Below, piece by piece: positions 39,645 through 48,341 of a DNA stretch of 64,000 nucleotides (position 1 is its first letter; every line of letters begins with the position of its first letter). A program made the translations under genes and the position numbers. Source of the stretch: Rhodovulum sulfidophilum DSM 1374 (GTDB lineage: Bacteria; Pseudomonadota; Alphaproteobacteria; Rhodobacterales; Rhodobacteraceae); contig NZ_CP015418.1 in assembly GCF_001633165.1 (NCBI RefSeq), positions 2,666,001 to 2,730,000 on the forward strand, in the 5' to 3' direction. The notes under the pieces were generated by a model. That model had not been told where the DNA came from, ran no database searches, and saw only the letters and a program-made list of their open reading frames with translations.

Positions 39645-39839
39645 TCAGAGCCCGGCCCGGCGGTCGGCACCGCGCTGAAAGATAAGGATCCAGGCCAGGA
39701 TGATGAACATCGGATGGGTCAGTCCGCCCGAGAAGAAGATCGCGGGGATCCAGATCAGCAAGGTGATCAGCGCAACGAACCAGCGCCCGATCAGCAGGAT
39801 CGAGAGCGGCGGCAGGAACAGGGCGAGAACGTACAGCAT
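39645..39839 (-). CDS. YqaE/Pmp3-like small membrane protein
   Basis: A 64-residue protein made of two hydrophobic spans, with LALFLPPLSILLIGRWFVAL and LLIWIPAIFFSGG, resembling the Pmp3/UPF0057 pattern (FLPPLAV... then GWIPG). Members are small inner-membrane proteins linked to ion or stress tolerance; the exact role is unknown. The last residues (RGADRRAGL) are basic. The ribosome binding site is weak. It lies between gluQ and trmFO on the same strand. Confidence 0.65.
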   Translation of the reverse strand: MLYVLALFLPPLSILLIGRWFVALITLLIWIPAIFFSGGLTHPMFIILAWILIFQRGADRRAGL

Positions 39840-39902
39840 CGGGTCTCTGTCGCTTGAGAACGTTTCTTCCGATATGGGGCGCGCGGTGCGGATGTGAAGC
39901 GC

Positions 39903-41246
39903 TCAGCCCGCCGCGCCCAGCCAGCCGGTCCAGTCGGCCTTGGCGCGGTCGGTATAGCCCTTGTAGCGGTCGCGCCGCCCGCGGCGTCCGCCCTTCAGCC
40001 CCTCCACCGGCGGGAAGAGCCCGAAATTGACATTCATCGGCTGGAAGGTCTTCGCCTCGGCGCCGCCGGTGATATGGGTCACAAGCGCCCCGGTCGCGGT
40101 GGTGGCGGGCACCGCGGGCAGGGCGCGGCCCAGGATCGCCGCCGCGCTCAGCCGCCCGGCCAGAAGCCCCATCGCCGAGGATTCGACATAGCCCTCGACC
40201 CCCGTGATCTGTCCGGCAAAGCGGATATGGGGCCTGGATTTCAGCCGCAATTCGGCGTCGAGCAGGGTCGGCGAATTCAGGAAGGTGTTGCGGTGGATGC
40301 CGCCAAGGCGCGCGAAACGGGCGTTTTCCAGACCCGGAATCATCCGGAAAACATCGGTTTGCGCGCCGTATTTCATCTTGGTCTGGAAGCCCACGATATT
40401 GTAGAGCGTCCCCAGAGCATTGTCGCGGCGCAGCTGGACGATGGCATGGGATTTGGCCTCGGGCGCATGCGGATTGGTCAGCCCCACGGGCTTCATCGGG
40501 CCATGGCGCAGGGTCTCGCGGCCACGCTCGGCCATCACCTCGATGGGCAGGCAGCCGTCGAAATAGCCCGCCGTCTCGCCCTCGTGAAAGGCGGTCTTCT
40601 CGGCCGCCAGCAGCGCGTCGATGAAGGCCTCGTATTGCGCACGATCCATCGGGCAGTTCAGATAGGCGGTGCGTTCCGCTTCGGTCTCGCCCTTGTCGTA
40701 GCGCGACTGGAACCAGGCCTTGGTGAGGTCGATACTGTCGAAATGCACGATCGGGGCGATGGCGTCGAAGAAGGCCAGCGCCTCGGCCCCGGTCTCGGCC
40801 CGGATCGCCTGGCCAAGCGCGTCCGAGGTCAGCGGGCCGGTCGCGAAAACCCAGTGGCCGTCCTCGGGAAGAGACGTGATTTCAGTATCTTCGCGCCGGA
40901 TCTTCGGGTGATCCATCAGTCGGGCCGTGACGCCCTGCGAAAACGCCTCGCGGTCGACGGCCAGCGCGCCGCCCGCGGGCAGGCGGTGGGTATCGGCCAT
41001 TTCCATGATCAGGCTGCCCGCCGCGCGCATCTCCCAATGCAGCAGCCCCACGGCATTCTGTTCGTCATCGTCCGAGCGGAACGAGTTCGAACAGACCATC
41101 TCGGCCAGATCGCCGGATTTATGCGCGAAGGTGCCGGTCTTGGGGCGCATCTCGTGGATCACCACGTCGATCCCCGCCTGAGCGGCCTGCCAGGCGGCCT
41201 CGGCTCCGGCCATGCCGCCGCCGACGATATGAAGTGTCTCTGTCAT
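39903..41246 (-). CDS. trmFO: Methylenetetrahydrofolate--tRNA-(uracil-5-)-methyltransferase TrmFO
   Basis: A 447-residue FAD and folate-dependent enzyme that makes ribothymidine 54 in the tRNA T loop. The N-terminal FAD motif is [15 protein letters not shown], and [20 protein letters not shown] holds the conserved CSNS block. [20 protein letters not shown] and [19 protein letters not shown] follow. The start [10 protein letters not shown] is typical. The FAD protein GidA shares the fold but is much longer. Confidence 0.95.
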   Translation of the reverse strand: MTETLHIVGGGMAGAEAAWQAAQAGIDVVIHEMRPKTGTFAHKSGDLAEMVCSNSFRSDDDEQNAVGLLHWEMRAAGSLIMEMADTHRLPAGGALAVDREAFSQGVTARLMDHPKIRREDTEITSLPEDGHWVFATGPLTSDALGQAIRAETGAEALAFFDAIAPIVHFDSIDLTKAWFQSRYDKGETEAERTAYLNCPMDRAQYEAFIDALLAAEKTAFHEGETAGYFDGCLPIEVMAERGRETLRHGPMKPVGLTNPHAPEAKSHAIVQLRRDNALGTLYNIVGFQTKMKYGAQTDVFRMIPGLENARFARLGGIHRNTFLNSPTLLDAELRLKSRPHIRFAGQITGVEGYVESSAMGLLAGRLSAAAILGRALPAVPATTATGALVTHITGGAEAKTFQPMNVNFGLFPPVEGLKGGRRGRRDRYKGYTDRAKADWTGWLGAAG

Positions 41247-41256
41247 GCCGCCCGAT

Positions 41257-41478
41257 CTAGCGGGCGGACGCGGCGAAGGAAAGGGGCTCCGGCTCCGACG
41301 GACTGCGGAGGACGACCTTCGGTGGCGGCGGAAGCGTGCCCGGGCCGATGGCGAACCGGCGGGCGGTGCAAACCGGATTAGGGTCGCTCTGGCGCGGTTC
41401 GGAACGCTGTGCTGATCGGGCGGCAATTTCCGCCGATGCCGCGATCATGCAAACCGCCAGGATAATGCGCCACCACAC
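41257..41478 (-). CDS. Possible small secreted protein upstream of trmFO
   Basis: A 73-codon frame from a GTG start whose product begins [18 protein letters not shown], resembling a signal peptide. A polar Pro/Ser/Arg-rich remainder and two cysteines follow. It ends 10 bp before the trmFO start on the same strand, which would suit an operon. Against it: no ribosome binding site ahead of the GTG, and frames of this length occur by chance in DNA this GC-rich. Treat as tentative. Confidence 0.3.
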   Translation of the reverse strand: MWWRIILAVCMIAASAEIAARSAQRSEPRQSDPNPVCTARRFAIGPGTLPPPPKVVLRSPSEPEPLSFAASAR

Positions 41479-41672
41479 ATGAAAAGGGATGGGCCGCCCC
41501 TGTGATGGACAGACGCCCAAGCCCCCCGGCCAGGATCCTCATTCCTCATTCGCGCGACGGCGTTTTCAGGGAAGGGAGGTAAGGCCGGTTGGCGCCGCAA
41601 ATGAGGGCGCCAACATGGAGGAAACTTCGGGTTTATGCTGTCTTGAGGCGGCGGCGAGGACGCGATCCGGCC
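41479..41672. other. Spacer between gyrA and the tentative secreted-protein gene
   Basis: If the tentative small gene at 41257-41478 is false, the whole 41247-41672 stretch (426 bp) is non-coding. I see no RNA gene or clear terminator in it. Confidence 0.4.
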
Positions 41673-44432
41673 TTATTCGGCCGAAACCTCGTCCTCGTCC
41701 CCATTTTCCCCATGATCGGCGATCCGCGCGACCGAGACGACCTCTTCGCCGGTCGCCGCATCGAGAACCCGCACGCCCCCGGCCGAGCGCGAGCGGAAGC
41801 TGATCTGATCGACCGGCACCCGGATCGACTGCCCGCGCGAGGTGGCCAGCATCACCTGATCGTCCATTTCGACCGGGAAGGAGGCGACCAGCGGGCCGCC
41901 GCGCAGCGCCTTGTCGATGGCCTGCACGCCCTGACCGCCGCGGCCGCGCACCGGATAGTCGTGGCTGGAACTGATCTTGCCCTGGCCGCGCGCGGTGATG
42001 GTCAGGATCAGATCCTCGGCCGCCGACATCTCGGCATAGCGCGCGGGCGAAAGTTGCCCGGCCTCGACCGCCTCTTCGTCCTCGTCGGCCTCGCCATTCT
42101 CGTCGGTGACGCCCGCCATCAGGCGGCGCTGTTTCAGATAGGCGGCGCGTTCGGCCGGATCGGCCGCGAAATGGCGGATGACCGACATCGAGACGACGCT
42201 GTCGCCCTCGGCCAGCCGGATGCCGCGCACGCCGGTCGAATCGCGGCCGGAGAAGACCCGCACATCCGTCGTGGCAAAACGGATCGCCCGGCCGGTTGCG
42301 GTGACCAGCATCACGTCGTCCTCGGCATCGCAGATCGAGACATTCACGAGGCTGACCGCCTCGGGCAGCTTCATCGCGATCTTGCCGTTGCGCTTGATAT
42401 TGGTGAAGTCCGACAGCCGGTTGCGCCGCACGTCGCCCGCCGAGGTGGCGAAGACGACCTGCAGGTTCTCCCATTCGTCCTCGGGCTCGTCGATCTTCAT
42501 CAAGGCGGCGATCGAGATGCCGGTGCCGATCGGCAGGATGTTGACGATTGCCTTGCCGCGCGCGGTCCGGCCCGCCTGGGGCAGGCGCCAGCATTTCAGC
42601 TCGTAGACCATGCCGTCGGTGGTGAAGAACAGAAGCTGGGTATGGGTGTTGGCGACGAAGAGCGTGGTGACCACGTCGTCTTCCTTGGTCGCCATCGAGG
42701 AAAGCCCCTTGCCGCCCCGGTTCTGGCTGCGGAATTCGGCCAGCGGCGTGCGCTTGATATAGCCGGACTGGGTGACGGTCACCACCATGTCCTCGCGCTC
42801 GATCAGGTCTTCGTCTTCCATGTCGCCCGACCAGTCGGCAATCTCGGTCCGGCGCGGCACCGCGAATTGCGCGCGCACCTCGCCGAGTTCGGCCGCGATG
42901 ATCGCCATGATCCGCTCGCGCGAGCGCAGGATGTCGAGATAGTCCTTGATCCTGGCGGCCAGCTCTTCGAGCTCGTCGGTGACTTCCTTGACGCCGATCT
43001 GGGTCAGGCGCTGAAGCCTGAGATCGAGGATCGCGCGGGCCTGGGTCTCGGAGAGGTTGTAGGTGCCGTCCTCGTTCATCTTGTGGGTCGGATCGTCGAT
43101 CAGCTGGATGTAATCGGCGATCTCCCGGGCGGGCCAGCGCCGCTCCATCAGCTTGACGCGGGCTTCGGCCGCATCGGCCGAGGCGCGGATCGTCGCCACC
43201 ACCTCGTCGACATTCGAGACCGCGACCGCCAGACCGCAGAGGATATGGCTGCGCTCGCGCGCCTTTCTCAGCTCGAAGGCGGTGCGCCGGGCCACGACCT
43301 CTTCGCGGAAGGCGACGAAATGGGACAGGAAATCGCGCAGCGTCAGGGTCTCGGGCCGGCCGCCGTTCAGCGCCAGCATGTTGCAGCCGAAGGAGGTCTG
43401 CATCGGCGTGAAGCGGAACAGCTGGTTCAGCACCACATCCGGGGTCGCGTCGCGTTTCAGCTCGATCACCACCCGGACGCCGACCCGGTCGGATTCGTCC
43501 TGCACATGGGCGATGCCCTCGATCCGCTTTTCGCGAGCGGCCTCGGCGATCCTCTCGATCATCGTCGACTTGTTCACCTGATAGGGGATCTCGTCGATGA
43601 TGATGGCGTGGCGGTCCTTGCGGATCTCTTCGATCCGGGTCTTGGCCCGCAGGATGACCGAGCCGCGCCCCTCGAGATAGGCCTTGCGTGCGCCGGACCG
43701 GCCGAGGATCAGCCCGCCGGTCGGAAAGTCGGGGGCGGGGACGTACTGCATCAGCTGTTCGCTGGTCAGGTCGGGGTCCTCGATCAGCGCCAGCGTGGCG
43801 TCGACGACCTCGCCCAGATTATGCGGCGGGATGTTGGTGGCCATGCCGACGGCAATGCCGCCCGCGCCGTTGACCAGCATGTTGGGGAACCGCGCCGGCA
43901 GGACCGTCGGTTCCTTGTCCTTGCCGTCATAGTTGTCCTGGAAGTCGACCGTATCCTTTTCGATATCGGTCAGCAGCGCCTGCGCCGCCTTGGCCATCCG
44001 GACCTCGGTATAACGCATGGCCGCAGCGCTGTCGCCGTCCATCGAGCCGAAGTTGCCCTGACCGTCCAGAAGCGGCAGCGACATCGAGAAGGGCTGCGCC
44101 ATCCGCACCAGGGCGTCGTAGATCGCGGAATCGCCGTGCGGGTGGTATTTCCCCATCGTGTCGCCCACCGCCCGCGCCGACTTGCGGTAGGGCTTGTCAT
44201 GGGTGTTGCCGGTCTCGTGCATCGCGAACAGGATCCGGCGGTGCACGGGTTTCAGCCCGTCGCGCAGGTCCGGGATCGCGCGGCTCACGATCACGCTCAT
44301 CGCGTAATCGAGATAGGATGTCTGCATCTCCTTCTCGATGGCGATGACAGGACCGTCATATCCGGGACGCTCGGGCCCCTTACCAGAACCGTTTTCGTCT
44401 TCGTTTTCGGGGGTTTCCGGCGTGTCGTTCAA
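41673..44432 (-). CDS. gyrA: DNA gyrase subunit A
   Basis: A 919-residue topoisomerase II subunit that introduces negative supercoils with GyrB. The catalytic tyrosine is Tyr141 in AMRYTEVRM. The quinolone region [17 protein letters not shown] keeps Ser102 and Asp106, the drug-sensitive residues equivalent to E. coli Ser83 and Asp87. The C-terminal wrapping domain has the GyrA box SQNRGGKG. An acidic insertion rich in Glu and Asp ([13 protein letters not shown]) and an acidic tail lie in the C-terminal third. The N-terminus has a 25-residue acidic extension. Confidence 0.97.
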   Translation of the reverse strand: MNDTPETPENEDENGSGKGPERPGYDGPVIAIEKEMQTSYLDYAMSVIVSRAIPDLRDGLKPVHRRILFAMHETGNTHDKPYRKSARAVGDTMGKYHPHGDSAIYDALVRMAQPFSMSLPLLDGQGNFGSMDGDSAAAMRYTEVRMAKAAQALLTDIEKDTVDFQDNYDGKDKEPTVLPARFPNMLVNGAGGIAVGMATNIPPHNLGEVVDATLALIEDPDLTSEQLMQYVPAPDFPTGGLILGRSGARKAYLEGRGSVILRAKTRIEEIRKDRHAIIIDEIPYQVNKSTMIERIAEAAREKRIEGIAHVQDESDRVGVRVVIELKRDATPDVVLNQLFRFTPMQTSFGCNMLALNGGRPETLTLRDFLSHFVAFREEVVARRTAFELRKARERSHILCGLAVAVSNVDEVVATIRASADAAEARVKLMERRWPAREIADYIQLIDDPTHKMNEDGTYNLSETQARAILDLRLQRLTQIGVKEVTDELEELAARIKDYLDILRSRERIMAIIAAELGEVRAQFAVPRRTEIADWSGDMEDEDLIEREDMVVTVTQSGYIKRTPLAEFRSQNRGGKGLSSMATKEDDVVTTLFVANTHTQLLFFTTDGMVYELKCWRLPQAGRTARGKAIVNILPIGTGISIAALMKIDEPEDEWENLQVVFATSAGDVRRNRLSDFTNIKRNGKIAMKLPEAVSLVNVSICDAEDDVMLVTATGRAIRFATTDVRVFSGRDSTGVRGIRLAEGDSVVSMSVIRHFAADPAERAAYLKQRRLMAGVTDENGEADEDEEAVEAGQLSPARYAEMSAAEDLILTITARGQGKISSSHDYPVRGRGGQGVQAIDKALRGGPLVASFPVEMDDQVMLATSRGQSIRVPVDQISFRSRSAGGVRVLDAATGEEVVSVARIADHGENGDEDEVSAE

Positions 44433-44627
44433 CTTGGGACCCGGCCTTTCGGGGAAATTCTAGATATTGTTGGAGGAACTTTATCAGAAGCTTCATGTTG
44501 GGTGCAACCGCAGACCGGCCGGGCCTTTGGCAGCCTCTGCGATAAACTGCCAACATCCTGTTTTCATTGAAAATCAATAGTGCTCTGGCAAGCTGTCCAG
44601 ATCCAGCAGTGACAGGAGGGCTCGGAC

Positions 44628-44897
44628 ATGCCGCTTTCGGAGACCGAACTGATGCTAAGGGGCTACGGCCTCACCACCGCCGAACTTTATTACCGTATGC
44701 CGGATTTCAGGAACGTTCTCAACAGTTTCATCTGGCAGGACTACGATCTTGCGCCCGATCATCCGCGGCTCTTCAGGTTCATCCAGTTCTGGCAGGAGTC
44801 GATCGAGGGACCGCTGCATTCGGTGCGCTTCACCCACAGAAAGAGGATCTCCTCCGGCGAATGGCGCAATGTCGTGGCCGAATTCCGGCTGAACTGA
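44628..44897 (+). CDS. usg: Usg family protein
   Basis: An 89-residue protein of the alphaproteobacterial Usg family, first noted next to trp genes. The family pattern is clear: LRGYGLTTAELYYRMPDFRN, then FIWQDYDLAPDHPRL and FQFWQESIEGPLHSVRF-like text ending in FRLN. GGAGG precedes the ATG. It is divergent from gyrA and convergent with the DsbB-like gene. The biochemical role is unknown. Confidence 0.88.
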   Translation: MPLSETELMLRGYGLTTAELYYRMPDFRNVLNSFIWQDYDLAPDHPRLFRFIQFWQESIEGPLHSVRFTHRKRISSGEWRNVVAEFRLN

Positions 44898-44912
44898 TCG
44901 CGCCCCCGGCCG

Positions 44913-45389
44913 TCAGCCGCGGCCGCGCGCCAGGGCCATCGCCCAGACCACGACCAGAAATGCCGAAAGCAGGACATTGTAATTGGCCATGGTCAAGCCG
45001 AACAGCTCCCAGGCGATCCGGTCGCACAGCACGACGGGCTCGACGAGGCTGGGGGTCAATATCTGCTCGGGCGTCATCTGCGACAGGCTCGGCCCGCTGC
45101 CGGTGCAGGAGGACGGCCCGGCCCACCAGTGCCGCTCGACCCCCGAGTGATAGATCGCAAGCCCGGTCGAGGCTGCCATCGTCACCATCCCACTCAGGGG
45201 CAGCATGCGCCCGCCGATCGCCACCGCCAGCAGCCCGAGGATCGGCGCCACGGCATGCGGCCAGCGCTGCCAGAGACAGAGCTTGCAGGGGGCAAGCCCG
45301 CCCAGATGCTCGAAGCCGAAACCGGCCAGAAGGGTGGCTGCGGAGGCGGCCGCCGCCAGCAGGATCAGTTGGTTGCGCGTTGCGGTCAC
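44913..45389 (-). CDS. DsbB-like disulfide bond formation protein
   Basis: A 158-residue inner-membrane protein of the DsbB family that re-oxidises a DsbA-type thiol oxidase using quinone. The first cysteine pair is Cys35 and Cys38 in APCKLCLWQRWPH; the second pair is represented by Cys95 (GPSSCTG) and Cys122 (VVLCDRIAWE). About four hydrophobic spans are visible. It uses a GTG start overlapping the stop of the YqaA-family gene, with GAGG upstream; frames further upstream overlap that gene. It is part of a two-gene unit. Confidence 0.88.
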   Translation of the reverse strand: MTATRNQLILLAAAASAATLLAGFGFEHLGGLAPCKLCLWQRWPHAVAPILGLLAVAIGGRMLPLSGMVTMAASTGLAIYHSGVERHWWAGPSSCTGSGPSLSQMTPEQILTPSLVEPVVLCDRIAWELFGLTMANYNVLLSAFLVVVWAMALARGRG

Positions 45390-45964
45390 AGGAACCTCAC
45401 TGCATAGAAGCCGCCGATCAGCAGCAGAACGAAAAGCGTGAAGAGAAGCCCCAGATACTTCTCGATGAAGCGGCGCACCGGGGTGCCGAACTTCCACAAC
45501 AGCGCTGCGACCAGGAAGAACCGGATCCCACGCGCGATGAAGCTGGCCAGCATGAACACGCCGAGATTGAGCCCGGTCGAGCCCGACAGGATCGTGATCA
45601 CCTTGTAGGGGAAGGGCGTGACGCCGGCGATCAGCACCGCCCAGGCGCCATAATCGTTATAGCGCGCGCCGAATTGCTCGAAATAGGCCTCCTTGCCGTA
45701 GAATTCGAGCACCGGGCGGCCGATCTGTTCGAAGAAGGCCCAGCCGATGCCATAGCCCGCCAGCCCGCCCAGCACCGAGCCCGCCAGCGCGATCCCGGCA
45801 ATGGCAAAGGCACGCGAGGGCCGCGCGAGGATCATCGGCACCATCAGCACGTCGGGCGGGATCGGGAAGATCGAGCTTTCGACGAAGGCCACGATGAACA
45901 GCGCCCACATCGCGTTCCGGCTGTCGGCCAGCGACAGCGTCCAGTCGTAAAGGCGTCGGATCAT
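45386..45964 (-). CDS. YqaA-family (DedA-like) inner-membrane protein
   Basis: A 192-residue membrane protein of the YqaA/SNARE-associated group related to DedA. Characteristic text is ALFIVAFVESSIFPIPPDVL near the N-terminus, the glycine-rich AGSVLGGLAGYGIGWAFFEQ, and AGVTPFPYKVITILSG. DedA-type proteins are proposed lipid flippases or transporters. I chose MIRRLYDWTL as start; earlier frames lack homology. Its stop overlaps the DsbB-like GTG. Confidence 0.85.
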   Translation of the reverse strand: MIRRLYDWTLSLADSRNAMWALFIVAFVESSIFPIPPDVLMVPMILARPSRAFAIAGIALAGSVLGGLAGYGIGWAFFEQIGRPVLEFYGKEAYFEQFGARYNDYGAWAVLIAGVTPFPYKVITILSGSTGLNLGVFMLASFIARGIRFFLVAALLWKFGTPVRRFIEKYLGLLFTLFVLLLIGGFYAVRFL

Positions 45965-46277
45965 TCTGGCCCCCGGCAAGTCTGCCGCCCAGAAGCCATG
46001 CGCGGCAGGCCGCGTCAAGCCGGGCCGGGGCCGGTGACGGACGATTGACCGTCCCGGATGTGCGCGGTAGAGGATCTGAGAGGATCCCGGAGAGAGCGGG
46101 CCGGGGCAGGGCAATGCCCCCGGTTTCACGCTAGGCAAGGCGAATCGTTTTCAGAACGCCGCGCTCTGTCCGATCCGCGCCCGGTGCCGAACCGGGCCGT
46201 TCGCGTCGGATTGAGCCCGACGGCGCGGCGGGTTACAAAGGGTTCCTCTCCCCGAGGTTACCGGCGGGGAGGCAGGT
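45965..46277. other. Intergenic region before tRNA-Leu
   Basis: 313 bp with no credible gene. It must carry the tRNA promoter, and a short GC hairpin (GCCCGG/CCGGGC) lies near 46180-46200. Confidence 0.4.
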
Positions 46278-46361
46278 GCGGGTGTGGCGGAATGGTAGAC
46301 GCGAGGGTCTCAAACACCCTTTCCGCAAGGAGTGTCGGTTCGAGTCCGACCACCCGCACCA
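46278..46361 (+). tRNA. tRNA-Leu (anticodon CAA)
   Basis: A complete class II tRNA with encoded CCA. The acceptor stem is GCGGGTG (46278-46284) / CACCCGC (46351-46357) with A as discriminator. The anticodon stem AGGGT/ACCCT encloses the loop CTCAAAC, so the anticodon is CAA, reading UUG. A long variable arm (TTTCCGCAAGGAG region) and the T loop GGTTCGAGTCC are normal for leucine. It is followed immediately by integrase remnants, which fits a tRNA integration site. Confidence 0.95.
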
Positions 46362-46493
46362 AACTAGTGTTTCAGAGTATTGCAGGTAGCCATATTGCAT
46401 AAGGCATAGCTGCCGTCGGTTAGGGGCGGGACTACTCCAGCGAGATCCACATGATGCCGGGGGAACACGCTGCAAGATGGTATGCTAGGTGGT

Positions 46494-46701
46494 ATGCTGA
46501 CGGTCAGGGAAATCAAGGCGGCGCCCGCGGGGCGCTAAGGGGACGCGGGCGGTCTGTCCCTCATCAAGACGAGCCAGGACTCGGGGAAACGGAACCTCCG
46601 CTATTCGTTTCTTGGGACCCGGCGCAACATGGGGCTCGGCTCATGGCCGGAGGTCGGGCTGGCCGACGCGCGCCGGGAACGAGACCGCTGGGAGGCCGCT
46701 T
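46494..46701 (+). pseudogene. Remnant of a DUF4102-type tyrosine integrase
   Basis: Reading from the ATG at 46494 gives MLTVREIKAAPAGR, a TAA stop at codon 15, then in the same frame GDAGGLSLIKTSQDSGKRNL, RYSFLGTRRNMGLGSWPEV and LADARRERDRWEAAW. This matches the arm-binding N-terminal domain of phage/island integrases (DGGGLYLLV... LGSYPEVSLADAR). The frame is then cut by the left end of the IS5-family element. The catalytic domain is absent. Its position 132 bp after a tRNA gene is typical for integrases. Confidence 0.75.
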
Positions 46702-46755
46702 GGCGTTGTTGCGCAAATCAGCGTTCGTGCTGACTGTACCCTTTCCCGTGGCCGT

Positions 46756-47725
46756 TCAGGCGACGGCCTCGATCTCGGCCCTGCCGAGGGCCGAGAAGCG
46801 ATTCATGAATGAGCCATGTCGCGCCATTGGTCCGAGCGACAATGGCGAATGATGCGGATCTGGATTTCGGCGGTCTGGCGGTCGGGTTCTCGTGACATGA
46901 TCCGCTCACCGAAGAGCTTCAGGCGGTTCATCTGGGCCTCGACCCGACTTCGGACATGGTCGCCGGCCCACTTCTTCCAGAGCGCCCTGCCGAGGTGCCG
47001 CGTCGCCCGCAGGATCTCGTTGCGCCCCGATGCTGCGGGGCAGTCTTCTTTCCAGGCGCGGCCGTTCCGGCGGATGGGTATGACGGCATCCGCGCCGCGC
47101 GCGATGATGGCAGTGGGGCATCGCCGCCTGTCGTATGCGCCGTCCGCGGTGACGGTGGCACTCTCTTCATCCTCGGGAATGTGCGACAGCAGGTCGGGCA
47201 GCAGGGGGCTGTCGCCCTGGCGGCTCGAGGTGAACTCGACCGCGCGTATGTCGCAGGTTTGCGTGTCCATGGCGATGTGGACCTTGCGCATTGCCTGCGA
47301 CGCGACGGACCATACTTGCGGGCCAGCCATTCGCCATCGCCACGGAACTCGATACCGGTGCTGTCGACAAGGAGGGTCAAGGGCTTGCCCGAACGGCGAT
47401 ACGGGACCTGCACCCCGATCCGCGCCTGGCGTCGGCACAGCGTCGAATAGTCCGGCACCGGCCAGTCGAGCCCAGCCATCCGGATCAGGCTCTCGACCGG
47501 CCCAACCGTTTGCCGAAGCGGAAGGCCGAAGAGCACTTTCAGCGTGAGACAGACCTGGACCGCCGCATCAGAGAACGTCTCGGGCCGCCCCCGCTTGCCG
47601 GTCTTTCCAGCCTGCCAGACTCTGCCGGGATCAAACCAGACCGAGAGCGCCCCCCGCTGGCGGAGCGCGGCGTTGTATTCGGACCAGTTCGTCGTGAGAT
47701 AGCGGGTGGGAGAGGGCTTCGGCAT
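46756..47725 (-). pseudogene. IS5-family DDE transposase, two frameshifts
   Basis: The transposase is spread over all three minus-strand frames. The N-terminal part starts at 47725 (MPKPSPTRYLTTNWSEYNAA) and includes the first catalytic Asp in LLVDSTGIEFRG. A one-base deletion near 47289 (TGG of a conserved Trp codon reduced to TG) shifts to RKVHIAMDTQTCDIRAVEF, TVTADGAYDRRR (second Asp) and RSRVEAQMNRLK (Glu). The true C-terminus, MNRFSALGRAEIEAVA, is in the third frame at 46756-46806, separated by a palindromic insertion of about 40 nt. It cannot make a full-length protein by normal decoding. Confidence 0.85.
46807..46852. repeat. Palindromic ~40-nt insertion in the IS5 transposase
   Basis: GAATGA occurs at 46807-46812 and again at 46847-46852. 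Between them lies CGCCATTG (46822-46829) / CAATGGCG (46840-46847), a perfect 8-bp inverted repeat around GTCCGAGCGA. The segment separates two conserved parts of the transposase that are normally adjacent. The core GGTCCGAGCGAC and the preceding GTCGCGC resemble the insertion at 54002-54042. Confidence 0.65.
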
Positions 47726-47789
47726 GGCATCGATCTAAAGCACGGGATGCGCGCAATGAATCCTCCTTACCGCTTTGTGCAACAAGCCC

Positions 47790-48341
47790 CCGGGACTGGC
47801 TGCCGCTGTAGCTGGTCTCGGGACCGGCCAGCGCCCAGGTGCCGAAGGGCGCGCGCATCGCCACCGGATCGCCCGGGGCGATGGGGCGGCGCAGCCGGGG
47901 CCAGAGCGTGACGCTCTGCCGGAAGGCGGGGGTGGGGGCCTCGGTCCCGGTCACGATATGCAGATGGCGGCCGAGGGTCAGGTAATCGCCCGGCAGCGCC
48001 CGGTCGCCCGCCCTGGCGAGCTGCAGCACCAGCGCCTGCGCCCGGGCATTGGCCGCGACCGCGACGACAGGATCGGCCGAGATCGCGCCATGGGGGCCTT
48101 CGTAATCGACCGGCCCCATCTCGAAGGTCCCGGCCATCCCGTTCAGGCCCGCCAGCCAGGCTTCGGTCGCGGCATTCTCGGCCGCCGAGACATGGGTCAG
48201 GGTCAGCTCGGCCGCCCACATGCCGCCCATGAAGTCATAGGCGGTCTGCGCAAAACTGTAGGGGCTCTGCACCCGCAGGCTGCTGGTGATCCGGGTCAGG
48301 GTGAAGGCGGCGACCCGCACGCTCTTCGGTGGAAAGGCCAT
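47790..48341 (-). pseudogene. Phage tail-associated protein, 3' end cut by the IS
   Basis: About 184 residues remain of a phage structural protein beginning MAFPPKSVRVAAFTLTRITS, with SPYSFAQTAYDFMGGMWAAE and a predominantly beta-strand-like composition. The frame runs into the IS5-family element at 47789 and gains unrelated residues. Its ATG overlaps the stop of the upstream tape-measure gene (TGATG), a tail-operon layout. I recognise it as prophage-type from order and style, not from a named family. Confidence 0.6.

Larger units (their letters stand above)
46702..47789 (-). mobile_element. IS5-family insertion sequence, inactivated
   Basis: About 1.09 kb bounded by matching ends: GGCGTTGTTGCGCAAATC (46702-46719) and, inverted, GGGCTTGTTGCACAAAGC (47772-47789), agreeing at 14 of 18 positions. 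It contains one transposase gene on the minus strand, broken twice. The flanks are different broken genes (integrase on the left, phage tail gene on the right) and show no target duplication, which suggests the copy is the product of an IS-mediated deletion. Confidence 0.8.

Noticed and set aside
41589..44570. A 993-codon plus-strand frame
   Set aside because: It is the complement of gyrA; its composition is typical of an antisense frame and it has no signature motifs.
46233..46475. An 80-codon frame across the tRNA on the minus strand
   Set aside because: It reads through a structurally perfect tRNA gene and cannot be a real protein.
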